Assembly: GCA_016209015.1 (NCBI GenBank)
Contig: JACQWY010000040.1
Span: 1 to 64,000 of the forward strand
DNA from: Gammaproteobacteria bacterium
GTDB lineage: Bacteria > Pseudomonadota > Gammaproteobacteria > Ga0077536
Direction: 5' to 3'
DNA length: 64,000 nucleotides
In this document: positions 1 through 8,740 of the stretch, piece by piece
How the letters are laid out: every line of letters begins with the position of its first letter
Numbering within the stretch: position 1 is the stretch's first letter
Made by a program: the position numbers and the translations under genes
Notes under the pieces: generated by a model
The model's database searches: none
What the model saw: only the letters and a program-made list of their open reading frames with translations
Told to the model about the DNA's origin: nothing

Positions 1-90
1 ACGTTCAACTCCTCGCCTCCCAGGCAAAAGGGAGGCAGCGTAAACGTCCCGCCGCACCGCCGGCGGCAGCGCTCGGATCAGCTCAGCACT

Positions 91-133
91 GGGGGAGTTT
101 CAGGTGGCCACAGATGGGGGAATTTGGGTGGCC
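91..133. repeat. Two short direct repeats resembling IS21-family terminal repeats
   Basis: Two imperfect copies of a GGGGGA-TTT-GGTGGCC pattern lie at 91-109 and 116-133. Multiple internal terminal repeats of this kind occur at the ends of IS21-family elements, whose istA/istB genes would then lie to the left, outside the window. No transposase is visible here, so this is only a suggestion. Confidence 0.3.
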
Positions 134-260
134 GCCGGGGCTTCCATGACGTGAACAAGCGCAAACGGGAAAGTCGGCTAGCATTGTAGTGCTAGCCCGT
201 AACACGCGCTATGTTCAGAATTGAATCCAGAATCCCGTAGATGCCAAGACGAGGAACGTG

Positions 261-773
261 ATGGCCGGCATCGATTTTGACTTTGATCTGGAGCTGCTCA
301 AAAGCGCCGTGAGGCTGGTCGACGACCGACTGAAAAACCTGGAAGCCGCGATCGCAAGATTAGAAGCCCCGGAGGTACTCTTCGATGAAGCGGAGCACGT
401 CACCGGCTTCGGCTTTGTCGCTTGTCAGACATTCATCGCCACAAAAATCAGCGCGAGCGCGCTTAGAGGTCAGGGTCGGGAAGCGCTTGCGCTCGGGCCG
501 AGACATCGCACCGGGAAGCCCATGGTTCAGATTGTTAACGCCGCCGCAAACTACTGGAAGCACTCTCACCAATGGTCCATCGATGGCCCGGACGCGAAGG
601 CGTCAACGACTATCGAAGCAATCGAAAGCCTGGGCATCAGTACAACAGGCCCGTTCCCATATGCGACCACGAACGTGCTGCACGAAATTCTAGCGCCGCG
701 TAGGGCACGCTTTTTGTATTTAATCCCGTTCTTGAAGCAGTGGCGCAATGCGCTACCCCGGCCTGCGGCTTGA
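261..773 (+). CDS. Hypothetical protein, island cargo
   Basis: I do not recognise this protein of about 170 residues. The start is chosen at the ATG at 261, preceded by GAGGA at 251-255; an in-frame GTG lies immediately before it. The N-terminus is acidic and helical (DFDFDLELLKSAV), with no signal peptide or membrane segment. It is the only clear plus-strand gene in the island and lies next to the cargo end, facing the minus-strand genes. Its 3' end carries a GGCGCAATGCGC palindrome that recurs at about 10200. Cargo or defence roles are possible but nothing in the sequence proves one. Confidence 0.55.
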   Translation: MAGIDFDFDLELLKSAVRLVDDRLKNLEAAIARLEAPEVLFDEAEHVTGFGFVACQTFIATKISASALRGQGREALALGPRHRTGKPMVQIVNAAANYWKHSHQWSIDGPDAKASTTIEAIESLGISTTGPFPYATTNVLHEILAPRRARFLYLIPFLKQWRNALPRPAA

Positions 774-833
774 TCCACCGCTATGCGCCGTCTGCGATCA
801 CCCGTATGGATCCCGGCCGCTGCTACCGAAAGC

Positions 834-1769
834 CTATTCTGCGACGGACGGACCCGGATTTTCGGGGAACACGTAGGGGCGCGCGAGATTAAACACCACC
901 TGAAATGCGACCGCTTGGAGAAAGATCGCGTCAGCTGCATGCGAGGCTTGATCATCCGGATGCCAGGGCTTCGCCTTGCCTACTTTCGGCGGACTATGGT
1001 GCAACCGCCCTCGAAGTTCGATGATGCGATCGATCACGCGATCAACGCTTGAAGATCCATACGTTTCCAGGAACGCTTTCCGCGTTTGATTGTTCATCGG
1101 CCCGACAGCGCCACGATCGATTAGGGCGGCGTGAATATAGTTCCTCAGATCGTTCGAGCTTCTAAAATTCCGTGCCACGGCGTTCTTCTTGAAGTGGCCG
1201 GCCGCGAACTCCCGCTCCAACACGAAGTAGAAATCGTAAATGGCTTCGATGTAGGCGCCGGAGGCAATATCAAGCATTCCTCGCCGGAAAAAATTCAACG
1301 AAAGTTCGATGTCAGGAGCGGATTCGATCGCGTCGACCGATCTCGCGATTAGATCGAAGTCGACGAGTGGCGCTGCATCTGGATCCTGCGGCTCTAGTCT
1401 GGAGGAAAAGGAGCGTAGCTGTAGAGCGTTGGCCTCCTCGTCCGTTTCGGGAGTCCACACAACCTCATGGTGCTCTAGATCGATCCACCGAAGGCCGTAA
1501 AGGGCGAGTAGCCCTTGCAGTGTTACCAGCTCCCTCCGCACGAAGGGCCAATCCACTCGTCCGAGGTGAACGTTGTATTTCACCGGGCCGTTCGGGTTTT
1601 CTTCAACACGCGGCCAGTGCGTCGGGTCGGGTAGCGGAACGGTCACGTCGATATGCGTGACAACTCGGTCTCGCGTAATAAATTCGAACGTCCAGCCTCG
1701 CGCAACGACGGGACGAGCACACTCCACGCAGAGCGTGCCGTGAACGGAAACCCGGTACCGGCATCTCAT
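834..1769 (-). CDS. Hypothetical protein with possible C-terminal HEPN-like domain
   Basis: This soluble protein of 311 residues has no recognised family. The C-terminal half is helical, with a conserved-looking SLNFFRRGMLDIASGAYIEA segment and later an ELRGRLHHS motif. RGRLHH fits the R-X4-H pattern of HEPN ribonuclease domains, which are common in phage-defence and stress proteins, but this is a short-motif argument. The N-terminal half has CVEC, a possible half zinc site. It lies beyond the terminase gene at the cargo end of the island, where satellites usually carry accessory or defence genes. The start is uncertain. Confidence 0.55.
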   Translation of the reverse strand: MRCRYRVSVHGTLCVECARPVVARGWTFEFITRDRVVTHIDVTVPLPDPTHWPRVEENPNGPVKYNVHLGRVDWPFVRRELVTLQGLLALYGLRWIDLEHHEVVWTPETDEEANALQLRSFSSRLEPQDPDAAPLVDFDLIARSVDAIESAPDIELSLNFFRRGMLDIASGAYIEAIYDFYFVLEREFAAGHFKKNAVARNFRSSNDLRNYIHAALIDRGAVGPMNNQTRKAFLETYGSSSVDRVIDRIIELRGRLHHSPPKVGKAKPWHPDDQASHAADAIFLQAVAFQVVFNLARPYVFPENPGPSVAE

Positions 1770-1827
1770 CGAAGCGTGCGCTCAGGCATCCATAGAGTTC
1801 GCGGCAAAGCCGGTCACGAGCGCCGGT

Positions 1828-2202
1828 CTACTTGCACAATGCGTTGAACAGGCGCTCGTCTGTCGTGCCGGGCTCGATGCCAAATGGCCGATTTAGGAAT
1901 GGCGCGTTATAGACGTAGCGCCCGTCCACTATGGCGGACTTCACGGTCACTTCTCGTCGGCGGCAATCCAGGTGAACAAAGTTTTTTGTCGCATCTCGCC
2001 CCGCAACAACGTATCGGACCCACACCGCTGTGATCCCTTTCGTTTCGCCCGGATATGCAATGCTGTCTTTGTCGTAGAACGCAGTTCCCTCGATTCCTTC
2101 CTCAAGCGGAGCGTGCTCGGCGAGCAGGTTCCAGTCGACTCCTCTTGAGGTCGCGCTCACGAGAAGAAGAAGCCCCCCGACAGCGACCGAACTGAATCTC
2201 AT
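1828..2202 (-). CDS. Exported protein resembling surface-adhesin protein E
   Basis: A protein of 124 residues with an N-terminal signal peptide (MRFSSVAVGGLLLLVSA) and a small mature domain. The layout W-x-L...FYDKDSI...VWVRYVV...LDCRRRE...LFNALCK matches the Adhesin_E-like domain: a Tyr-Asp strand, a V-W-V-R strand, a mid-domain Cys and a C-terminal Cys that would form a disulfide. Its ATG overlaps the stop of the upstream 66-residue gene as ATGA, so the two are translationally coupled. The role is probably a periplasmic or surface protein; adhesion is only the family name. Confidence 0.6.
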   Translation of the reverse strand: MRFSSVAVGGLLLLVSATSRGVDWNLLAEHAPLEEGIEGTAFYDKDSIAYPGETKGITAVWVRYVVAGRDATKNFVHLDCRRREVTVKSAIVDGRYVYNAPFLNRPFGIEPGTTDERLFNALCK

Positions 2203-2399
2203 GGTTTCTGCGTCCGCTCTCCGTCCGCGACAGGAAACGCGTCGTCAGCGTGCGTGCTCGGCGCCGGCTGCGCCGGAGAATGATCCTGCGGGGTTCCCCC
2301 GTGACTCACGCTGTCCGGGTGCTGCCGCAACTTCGGCGTGTGCCCCGCCGCTACGTTCCGGTCGTGCCACTCCAGCACCATCTTTGCCTTGACGCCCAT
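2199..2399 (-). CDS. Small hypothetical protein coupled to the exported protein
   Basis: A 66-residue product starting MGVKAKMVLEWHDRN, with a Pro/His/Asp-rich tail and no recognised family. An upstream in-frame TTG at 2456 would give 85 residues; the ATG at 2399 is preferred. The main evidence that it is real is the ATGA overlap of its stop with the start of the next gene. Confidence 0.45.
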   Translation of the reverse strand: MGVKAKMVLEWHDRNVAAGHTPKLRQHPDSVSHGGTPQDHSPAQPAPSTHADDAFPVADGERTQKP

Positions 2400-2456
2400 T
2401 GCGGATCCCCGTTGCCGATGTAGTTCGAGCGTAGCGCTAGGCGCCGATCGCTTCAA

Positions 2457-2596
2457 TGCGCGGGTCTGAAAATTTCGGGACTCCGACTATTCCGCGAACA
2501 CCGCCCCGGTCGATAGCCGCCTATACGCGCGTCTCTGAAATTCCGGGACTCCGGTTATCCGCAGAAATACCCCGGCGTCTTCGGCGCCTGTGAAGC
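2457..2596. repeat. Degenerate tandem repeat of about 70 bp in a non-coding gap
   Basis: Two diverged copies begin at 2457 and 2527. They share GCGCG-TCTGAAA-TT-CGGGACTCCG followed by a CCGC-GAA-A-C-CC block; a third, weaker start (CTCCGAAAATTTGGGG) lies at about 2602. A related copy occurs outside the island at 11678-11720. The gap 2400-2993 contains no convincing gene. Confidence 0.5.
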
Positions 2597-2993
2597 GGCG
2601 GTCTCCGAAAATTTGGGGAGGTACTTCGATCCACGAAGGCCGGGGGTGCTCCGGGCGCAAAGGATTTCGACCTCACGGAATTGCCGCGAGCGGCCGCAAG
2701 ACGAATGGAGAGGGCGCAGGAGATGAGGTCGGGTGTCGATGAGGGCGAAGTACACAGAGGGCGGCGGCCCTCTTCCTCCTCGCGCCGGCCTTTACTCCGA
2801 CTCGTGCGGGATCTCCCCCTGGAGGGGTGTGGTCAATCCTTTCGACCCGCTCCCGGGGGGCCTGCCTTCCACGTCGTCGGGCAGCGCGCGTCGAGGACCG
2901 TTCACTGAACGTTCGCCAAATGTTCGTCGAACACCATCGCCGCAGCGTGCGCTACCGTCATCAAGACGATCGCGGCGCAATTCCGGCGCGCCG

Positions 2994-3449
2994 TCAGTGC
3001 GGTTTAGCGGCGCCGTCAGCCTGAGCCGCCCGATTCTTGTCATGTTCGGCCAGCATGACTTTGATCGCTTCCTGGACCGTGCGCAGGTCGTCGCGGCTTA
3101 ACGACGCGAGCGGGCTACGCTGCCGGTTGTCGATCCCGAACACTCCGACGATGCGGCCGAGCGCCTGCCATGCCGCTACGCGGGCGCTGTGGCTGGCGCC
3201 GGGACCGGAGAACTCGGCTTCACGCATCAACCCCTCGATCACCTTCTCGCGCGTGATCTCCGTCTTGGCACTTTGGCGACTACGCAGCGCCGCGATGGCG
3301 CGAACCACGTCAGCGTCCTTGAGCAGCCGATAAGCAGTCGTGCCCGCTCCTGTTCGTGCGTAGCCGGCACGAATGGCCGCTGCCGACCCGTTCGAATCCA
3401 CGACGTACTCCTCGACGAATCGAGCGCGCTTCCCAATCAAGTTAGCCAT
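2994..3449 (-). CDS. Phage terminase small subunit (TerS)
   Basis: A 151-residue protein beginning MANLIGKRARFVEEY, followed by a helix-turn-helix stretch (GSAAAIRAGYARTGAGTTAYRL) typical of the Terminase_2 small-subunit family. These proteins recognise the packaging site on DNA and hand it to the large subunit. ATG at 3449 is chosen because it has GAGGAG upstream; an earlier TTG is in frame. It is the last gene of the leftward replication-like operon. No large subunit is visible next to it. In satellites a lone TerS redirects packaging by a helper phage. Confidence 0.85.
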   Translation of the reverse strand: MANLIGKRARFVEEYVVDSNGSAAAIRAGYARTGAGTTAYRLLKDADVVRAIAALRSRQSAKTEITREKVIEGLMREAEFSGPGASHSARVAAWQALGRIVGVFGIDNRQRSPLASLSRDDLRTVQEAIKVMLAEHDKNRAAQADGAAKPH

Positions 3450-3614
3450 CAAGATCTCCTCGTCGTCGCGTGATCTTCAGCTCGTCGCGTGCGATTCAAT
3501 CCTGCACCAGAGCTACGGAGAAGGCGCTGAATCGTCGATCACTTGCGACCCGCGCCCTTGCCCTTACCCCGAATGTCCCGATCGTCTGCGCGCCGTCTCC
3601 GTCGTTGCAGATTC

Positions 3615-5048
3615 TCATGCTGCCCGTCGCTCGTCGGCATAGCGGAGACGCACTGCGCGGGCGATTCGCTTCGTCTCCTCGCTGGGCGCGAGCGGAGCCA
3701 GATTCTCCCACGATTTCGCGGGCGCCTGTCGAACGGCCTCGCGGTAGATCCATTCGGCCCATCCGCGATCCCTATCAAGATCTGACGCGAGGCCGAGGAG
3801 TTCCTGAAACAGTCGCCGCAGACTTGCGCGCGTCATCTCGTCAATCCGAACCAGCGCACCGTCCCGAACTCCAATCCGATTCCCGCGAGTCGGGCGGAAT
3901 CCGCAGGAGCACTGCCGCACATGAGCGGCGAGCATCTTGGAGCAGTGCGGGCAGGGTTCGAGCCACTTCGAATCCGGGAGACGCGCCCGCCAAGTCTTCG
4001 ACTCCTCGTCGAGCTGGCCGATCGCGATGTCCTCGGGCATGCCGTGCATCTCCACGTTGCCGGCGTGGTCGAGGATCAGCGCATCGCGCTTCCCGGGATG
4101 GGGCCGTAGCACGCGGCCGATCTGCTGGATGTGCAGGGTCAGACTCCTGGTCGGACGCGCGAGGACCGCGCAGCTCGCGATCGGCGCGTCGAATCCGGTC
4201 GACAAACAGGCGACCGACGCCAACACGCGGATCTCGCCGCGCTTGAACCGCTCGATCGTCTCGCGCCGCTGCTTCAAGTCCTGGTAACCGTGCACGTGAT
4301 CGGCGGGGATCCCAGCAGCCGCGAACGATTCGGCAACGACCCGGGCGTGTTCGATGTCGGCGCAGAACGCTAGCGTCGAGCGAGCATCGCCGAGTCGCTG
4401 CCATGTCGAAACGATGTCGGCAGTGATGGCCCCGCCGCGCAGGCGAGCCGAGAGCTGGGCGACAACGTAATCCCCGCCGCGCACATCGATCCCAGTGAGA
4501 TCCGGCCGTGACGGGCCGTAAGCGACGGCTGGCACCAGAAATCCACGAGCCACGAGCTGCGCGATCGTCGCCGGCAGCACGATGTTCGAGAAACAACGGC
4601 CGAGGCCGGTCGTGTACGGCGTCGCGGTCAAGCCGACTACCGGCACTTCGGAATATCCTTCGAGTAGATCCGCGTGCGCGCGGTGCAGGACGTGCGCCTC
4701 GTCGATGATGAGCAACCCGGGATCCGGCAGACCGCGCCGGGCGATCGTTTGAATCGATCCGACGAGTACCTCGTGCTCCGATTCCATTTGCGAGTTCGCG
4801 CCCTGCAAGACGGAGCACCGCAACCCAACGGCGCGCATCGTCTCTGCTGCCTGTGCGGCGAGTTCAATCCGATCCACGATGAACGCGGTCAAGCGTCCTC
4901 GGTCCCGAGCGGCGAGCGCGATGTGTGCGGCCGTGAGCGTTTTGCCGCTGCCGGTCGGCATGACGAGGAGTTGCCGGTCATAACCCTTCCGAAACCCTTC
5001 CCGAAGGGTTTGGATACCGTTTCGCTGGTGTTCGCGGAGTTCGATCAC
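3615..5048 (-). CDS. SF2 DEAD/DEAH-box helicase, phage type
   Basis: A 477-residue protein with the superfamily 2 motifs in order: Walker A MPTGSGKT (about residues 30-37), DEAH (about 116-119), TATP (about 141-144), and a C-terminal RecA lobe with QQIGRVLRP. A Cys-rich tail (CPHC...CSCG) looks like a small zinc site. It probably unwinds or remodels DNA or a replication fork during element replication. The start is placed at GTG 5048, which overlaps the primase stop as GTGA like its neighbours; an ATG at 5114 would instead give a 70-nt overlap. Confidence 0.88.
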   Translation of the reverse strand: MIELREHQRNGIQTLREGFRKGYDRQLLVMPTGSGKTLTAAHIALAARDRGRLTAFIVDRIELAAQAAETMRAVGLRCSVLQGANSQMESEHEVLVGSIQTIARRGLPDPGLLIIDEAHVLHRAHADLLEGYSEVPVVGLTATPYTTGLGRCFSNIVLPATIAQLVARGFLVPAVAYGPSRPDLTGIDVRGGDYVVAQLSARLRGGAITADIVSTWQRLGDARSTLAFCADIEHARVVAESFAAAGIPADHVHGYQDLKQRRETIERFKRGEIRVLASVACLSTGFDAPIASCAVLARPTRSLTLHIQQIGRVLRPHPGKRDALILDHAGNVEMHGMPEDIAIGQLDEESKTWRARLPDSKWLEPCPHCSKMLAAHVRQCSCGFRPTRGNRIGVRDGALVRIDEMTRASLRRLFQELLGLASDLDRDRGWAEWIYREAVRQAPAKSWENLAPLAPSEETKRIARAVRLRYADERRAA

Positions 5049-5968
5049 GGAGAAATTTCCGGAGTGGTCGCGAACGTTCGCGCGCCCTCGCGAGCGCTGC
5101 TCATCGATCGCCATGCGTTTACCGCATCGTTGAAATCCCCGCCGCCGCCGTGGCCGGGCGGGAATTTCGGCAACACGACCCGGCAGCCGACAGCGGCGCC
5201 CGCTTCTTTTGCCGCCGTGTGCCCCGGATTGCCCGGCGTTTTTTGATCGTCATCGGCCATGATCACGAGGTCGATCGCCCCCCAGGTGCGCCGGATTTCC
5301 TGCGCAACCGGAAGGAGGTACCTCGCACTGAAAGCAACGACCACGCACTCGCCGAATTCTTCATGCAGGCTCGCGCCGGTCGCGAAGCCTTCGCAAAGCC
5401 AGACTTGCGGCGTGCGCTCTCCGATGACGAAGAACGAACCCGACGCACGGCCGCCCGTGAGGAACGTCTTGCCGCCGTCTGGGTTGATGAACTGCAAACT
5501 CTGGACCTGCCCCTCGGCGTTCCGCATGGGCACGACGAGGAGGCCCCCCCGCTGCCGTACGCCGTACCGGCGAACGCTCTTAATCCTCAGGTAGGGGTGA
5601 GCAGCGCTGGCCGGCCGCGAGTCGTTCCAGATTTGGACTGCCCGAGCTGCGGCGGCACGATACTTTTCCGCCTGCTCCTGTTCGCGGATCCTGCGCTGTT
5701 CTGCTTGTCGTTTGCGCTGCGCTAGCGCTTCGACTGAGTTCACGTCGCGGGCCTCACGCCAGGAATACCATTCGCCGGTTTTCCAGCTCCCGAACGATAC
5801 ATGCAGCGGAATCGAGCCATCGCAGATGTACCGACCGTTCTTGCGGCCGGGTCGATCTCCCGCCACCTGGAAGTCATGCCAGTCGTCGTCTGCAACGATT
5901 TCGAGGTTCTCAGCCGGCGCGACGCCGTGAGCGGACATCTCCGCGAGCAACGCATCGGGCGGGATCAT
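5045..5968 (-). CDS. Toprim-domain DNA primase-like protein
   Basis: A 307-residue protein. The C-terminal half has a Toprim fold signature: VWLCEGFATG with the catalytic Glu, then DLVIMADDD with the acidic triad, and a GDFND motif near the end. The N-terminal part (IPLHVSFGSWKTGEWYSW) resembles the substrate-binding region of phage and plasmid TraC-like primases, and an Arg/Gln/Glu-rich helix links the two. It lacks a fused helicase, which the next gene supplies. Its ATG overlaps the upstream stop as ATGA. Confidence 0.8.
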   Translation of the reverse strand: MIPPDALLAEMSAHGVAPAENLEIVADDDWHDFQVAGDRPGRKNGRYICDGSIPLHVSFGSWKTGEWYSWREARDVNSVEALAQRKRQAEQRRIREQEQAEKYRAAAARAVQIWNDSRPASAAHPYLRIKSVRRYGVRQRGGLLVVPMRNAEGQVQSLQFINPDGGKTFLTGGRASGSFFVIGERTPQVWLCEGFATGASLHEEFGECVVVAFSARYLLPVAQEIRRTWGAIDLVIMADDDQKTPGNPGHTAAKEAGAAVGCRVVLPKFPPGHGGGGDFNDAVNAWRSMSSAREGARTFATTPEISP

Positions 5969-6510
5969 CGGGAACCCCTTGCGGCTTTCGGAAGCACCCT
6001 GTCCTCATGCCCAACTGTGCCGTGGTTATAGGTGGCAGTAGATCCCTCCTTCGGAGAGGAAGAGTTAGAGTTAGACGCGCGTGAAATGGAGTTTGCCATT
6101 TTCGACGAATGGCAATTGCCATCGCCACCGGCAGTGTGTTCATCGTTTGGCTCGATAGCATTTGCCATCGGTTTGTCATCCCACCGCGCCGCCGCCCCTT
6201 CCTTGCCCGCAGCCGCGCGTTTCTCGCTCTTGGCCGCTGCTTCCGCCATTTTTTCGGCGAGTTCGGGATGCTCGTAGCCGGCATCGGTGAGACGGAAAAA
6301 GCGCGCGAGGATGTCATCGATCATCGGCCGGTGCCGTCGCTTGGCCCGGATGATTTTCGCGATCTCGTCAGAAGATTTAGGAAGAGGTCCGTTCAGCCAC
6401 TGAAAATTTTTCATGCGAATTAGCGCACCTTCAGCCTCAAGCGAGAGGTCGGCAGTGGCGGCCAAGTGTTCGAGCGGCTCGAACTTGTACCAAGGGAAGC
6501 GCCGGCTCAC
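5965..6510 (-). CDS. DUF1376 family phage protein
   Basis: A 181-residue protein. The first 80 residues (FPWYKFEPLEHLAATADLSL, then EGALIRMKNFQW and LARFF) match the DUF1376 domain found in phage replication modules. The remainder is Ala/Lys- then Ser/Asn-rich and probably disordered. Start GTG at 6510 overlaps the upstream stop as GTGA. The molecular role is unknown; members often sit where a replication-initiation protein would be, as here directly upstream of the primase. Confidence 0.72.
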   Translation of the reverse strand: MSRRFPWYKFEPLEHLAATADLSLEAEGALIRMKNFQWLNGPLPKSSDEIAKIIRAKRRHRPMIDDILARFFRLTDAGYEHPELAEKMAEAAAKSEKRAAAGKEGAAARWDDKPMANAIEPNDEHTAGGDGNCHSSKMANSISRASNSNSSSPKEGSTATYNHGTVGHEDRVLPKAARGSR

Positions 6511-7310
6511 GCGGCCCCCTGTTCCCGCTCACGTACGAGATCCAGAAGGCCCCGAACGGCGTCGAGGAGCGCTGCCACGCATTCCGGAGTCACCATCTCG
6601 TGCTTGAGTCGTTCGGAGAATCCGAACGCGTAGCGGGCATCGTCAAAGGATCGATGCGTCGCGTCCCGAAGCGCCTGCGCGGCGGCGAGGGCCGTCAGAG
6701 GTGGCGCGGCGTATGGGTCAGACTCGCACTCCCGCTCCTCGCGCCGGCCATCGTTCCGTCTGCGTGGCTTCCTGCGGCGCGCCGGATCGGCAGCAGGCTT
6801 CTCGTGATCGTTACCATCACGAGGATCGGGCTTCACTTGCGTCGCTTCAACCGCAGCGCGCGCATCGTCAGCAGTAACGCGAGCGTTCCCGTCTCCATCC
6901 AGGCGGGCACGTTCCATCGCCGCCGACAGCGCCGCCTGCGCCTCGGATGGATCGTCGACCACATCGGCGAATTCTCGAATCGCAGCGTCGCTCATAGGCG
7001 GCAGCTCAGTGATCAATTTTTCACTGGCGGAGGCGAGAGCATCGGCAATTTTGGCGGCTTGGAGCTTCAGGTAGGCGGCGCGCGGCGACATCCCGAACTC
7101 GGCTTCGCAGTATTCGCCGAAGTTCGTGTAGCCCAGCGCGACGTGCCCGGCGCCTTCGTAAATCCGAAGAAGGAGCATGCGTAACTCGTCGTGACGTGTC
7201 CGGGCTTGTGCGGTGAGTTCCGTCGCTTCCTCTCGGCTGAGCGGTCGGCCGCCCGGCGGGTGCGTCGCAATGGCATCGGCGTGGAGGCCGATGGTGATCG
7301 CGTTGCTCAC
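6507..7310 (-). CDS. Putative DNA-binding phage protein
   Basis: A 267-residue protein with no firm family. Residues of about 45-90 (YEGAGHVALGYTNFGEYCEA, then SPRAAYLKLQAAKI) look like a helical DNA-binding region seen in phage and plasmid proteins annotated as ParB-like or of unknown function. The middle is a basic Pro/Arg/Asp-rich linker (DPARRRKPRRRNDGRREERE) and the C-terminus is helical. GTG start and stop overlap their neighbours by four bases. Confidence 0.55.
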   Translation of the reverse strand: MSNAITIGLHADAIATHPPGGRPLSREEATELTAQARTRHDELRMLLLRIYEGAGHVALGYTNFGEYCEAEFGMSPRAAYLKLQAAKIADALASASEKLITELPPMSDAAIREFADVVDDPSEAQAALSAAMERARLDGDGNARVTADDARAAVEATQVKPDPRDGNDHEKPAADPARRRKPRRRNDGRREERECESDPYAAPPLTALAAAQALRDATHRSFDDARYAFGFSERLKHEMVTPECVAALLDAVRGLLDLVREREQGAA

Positions 7311-7576
7311 GCGGCTGCCTCGGCACTGGAAACCAGAACCGCGCGCTCGTTCATAAGTCGCGTGCTCAGCTCGCGGAGACCCTCGTCGGTCACTCCGCCG
7401 ATGAGGGCTACCACAATCCGATCGATTTCGTGAGCGGGCAGCCGGCGCGACCTGCCCAGGCCGATCGGACGAGGCAGCCGGCCGTCGGCGATCATTGCGT
7501 AGCCGCGAGATTTCTTAGTTCCGATGCGCGAAAACGCATCTTCGAGAGAGAGAAGGGCGAGGGTAATCTGGGTCAT
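7307..7576 (-). CDS. AlpA-like regulator or excisionase
   Basis: An 89-residue product beginning MTQITLALLSLEDAFSRIG, followed by KKSRGYAMIADGRLPRPIGL and RSRRLPAHEIDRIV. This is the short winged-helix pattern of AlpA/excisionase regulators, which bind DNA near attachment sites and activate integrase or excision. ATG 7576 is preferred to a TTG at 7600. It heads the tightly coupled replication operon, and its stop overlaps the next start. In Gram-negative satellites AlpA is the main activator, which fits this position. Confidence 0.75.
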   Translation of the reverse strand: MTQITLALLSLEDAFSRIGTKKSRGYAMIADGRLPRPIGLGRSRRLPAHEIDRIVVALIGGVTDEGLRELSTRLMNERAVLVSSAEAAA

Positions 7577-7659
7577 CGTTTCTGTCTCCACTTGGTTCAA
7601 GTGGATATGAAAGATATACCCCGGACCGTGTACTCATCGCCCTGTTGAGTACACTTTTT

Positions 7660-8340
7660 TTACTCTAGGTCGGCAGGCTCCTCGTCGTCGCGGACAATTG
7701 TCGAATAGCTGACGCTGAACTTCTTCTCTGCCAGTTTCCGGGCGGAGCGCTGAGTGTGCCCCTGCGACCGCTTTTCTTTCACGAAGGTCCGGACCTCTCT
7801 TCCTCGTTGCTCGCGCTCCTCGACGGTACTGCGCGAATTCAGACCACCAACCCTGGATTTTCTCCCGGCTTCGGCGTCAGGGCGCATACGGATCGCTTCG
7901 AGCTGTCGAATCCGCGCCTCCGCCGTCGCAGCGCCGCGCAGATTCCCGCGCACGTCGAGTTCATACAGGCCGACCGCCGCGAATACGGGAGCTGCCCTGA
8001 ACTCCCGGAAAAGCTCCTCGATGAGCGCTGGCTGTTCTACACCCAGCAGGACCAGCAGATCGGCATCGTCGACCTCCACGTCTTCTTTGACCCGGAGCCG
8101 CCTTCGCCGTAGAGCGGGATCAACATCGACCAACCCCGGCGGTGGGGCTAAGTTCGGGGACCGGCGAATGAACTCGTTCAAGACCGCGTCGATCTGATGC
8201 CAGATGAATTCAGAATCGTGACCGCCGAGGGCTTCTTGGAAGTATTGGCGTTGAGCCGAGTGACGCTCTGGCCGTTTCGGCTCGATCGAGTGCTCGTCCT
8301 TCGCGACACGAGCACGTTTTTCAGGTGGACGCTTCGCCAT
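7660..8340 (-). CDS. Hypothetical protein with C-terminal helix-turn-helix-like region
   Basis: A basic, soluble protein of 226 residues with no recognised family. The last 45 residues (SQGHTQRSARKLAEKKFSVS, then YSTIVRDD) resemble a helix-turn-helix. The middle contains an acidic strand-rich stretch (DDADLLVLLGVEQPALIEEL). It lies between the integrase side and the AlpA-like gene, where repressors or partners of the lysis-lysogeny switch are usually found; that role is an inference. Confidence 0.5.
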   Translation of the reverse strand: MAKRPPEKRARVAKDEHSIEPKRPERHSAQRQYFQEALGGHDSEFIWHQIDAVLNEFIRRSPNLAPPPGLVDVDPALRRRRLRVKEDVEVDDADLLVLLGVEQPALIEELFREFRAAPVFAAVGLYELDVRGNLRGAATAEARIRQLEAIRMRPDAEAGRKSRVGGLNSRSTVEEREQRGREVRTFVKEKRSQGHTQRSARKLAEKKFSVSYSTIVRDDEEPADLE

Positions 8341-8378
8341 TGATTAGCCCCGCGCCTGCCAGCGCCGAGCACCAGCCA

Positions 8379-8639
8379 TCAGCGAGCGACGGTGCGCTTG
8401 ATTCGACCGACCGCGCCGATCCCTTCGTCGGGCAGGTGGCGAACCCCAGCGAGCACGGCCCGAAGCAAGTGCAGGCGCTCGCCCGTGAGCGCCGGCGCCG
8501 AGAGCCAGTCTTCGGCGACGCCAAGAACGCTCGCGAGCGCGTCGAAGTGGTCGCGCACCTGATCGAGCAGTTGATTGATTTCCGCGCTGTCATCGCGCGC
8601 GTTCAGAGAGACAACCGAAGTAGAATTTCGAGTAGCCAT
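8379..8639 (-). CDS. Small hypothetical island protein
   Basis: An 86-residue product starting MATRNSTSVVSLNARDD, with a GGGGGAA stretch just upstream of the ATG. It is largely helical (AEINQLLDQVRDHFDALASV) with no recognised motif. It is the gene nearest the integrase in the leftward series. Confidence 0.45.
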   Translation of the reverse strand: MATRNSTSVVSLNARDDSAEINQLLDQVRDHFDALASVLGVAEDWLSAPALTGERLHLLRAVLAGVRHLPDEGIGAVGRIKRTVAR

Positions 8640-8740
8640 GGTGCATTCCCCCAAGTAGGTTTGCGCTGTGGTTAGGCCGGGATCGGTGGTATCGACATCG
8701 ATCTCGGCCGATTCGCCGGCAGCCGGCCGGCGCGGATCTC

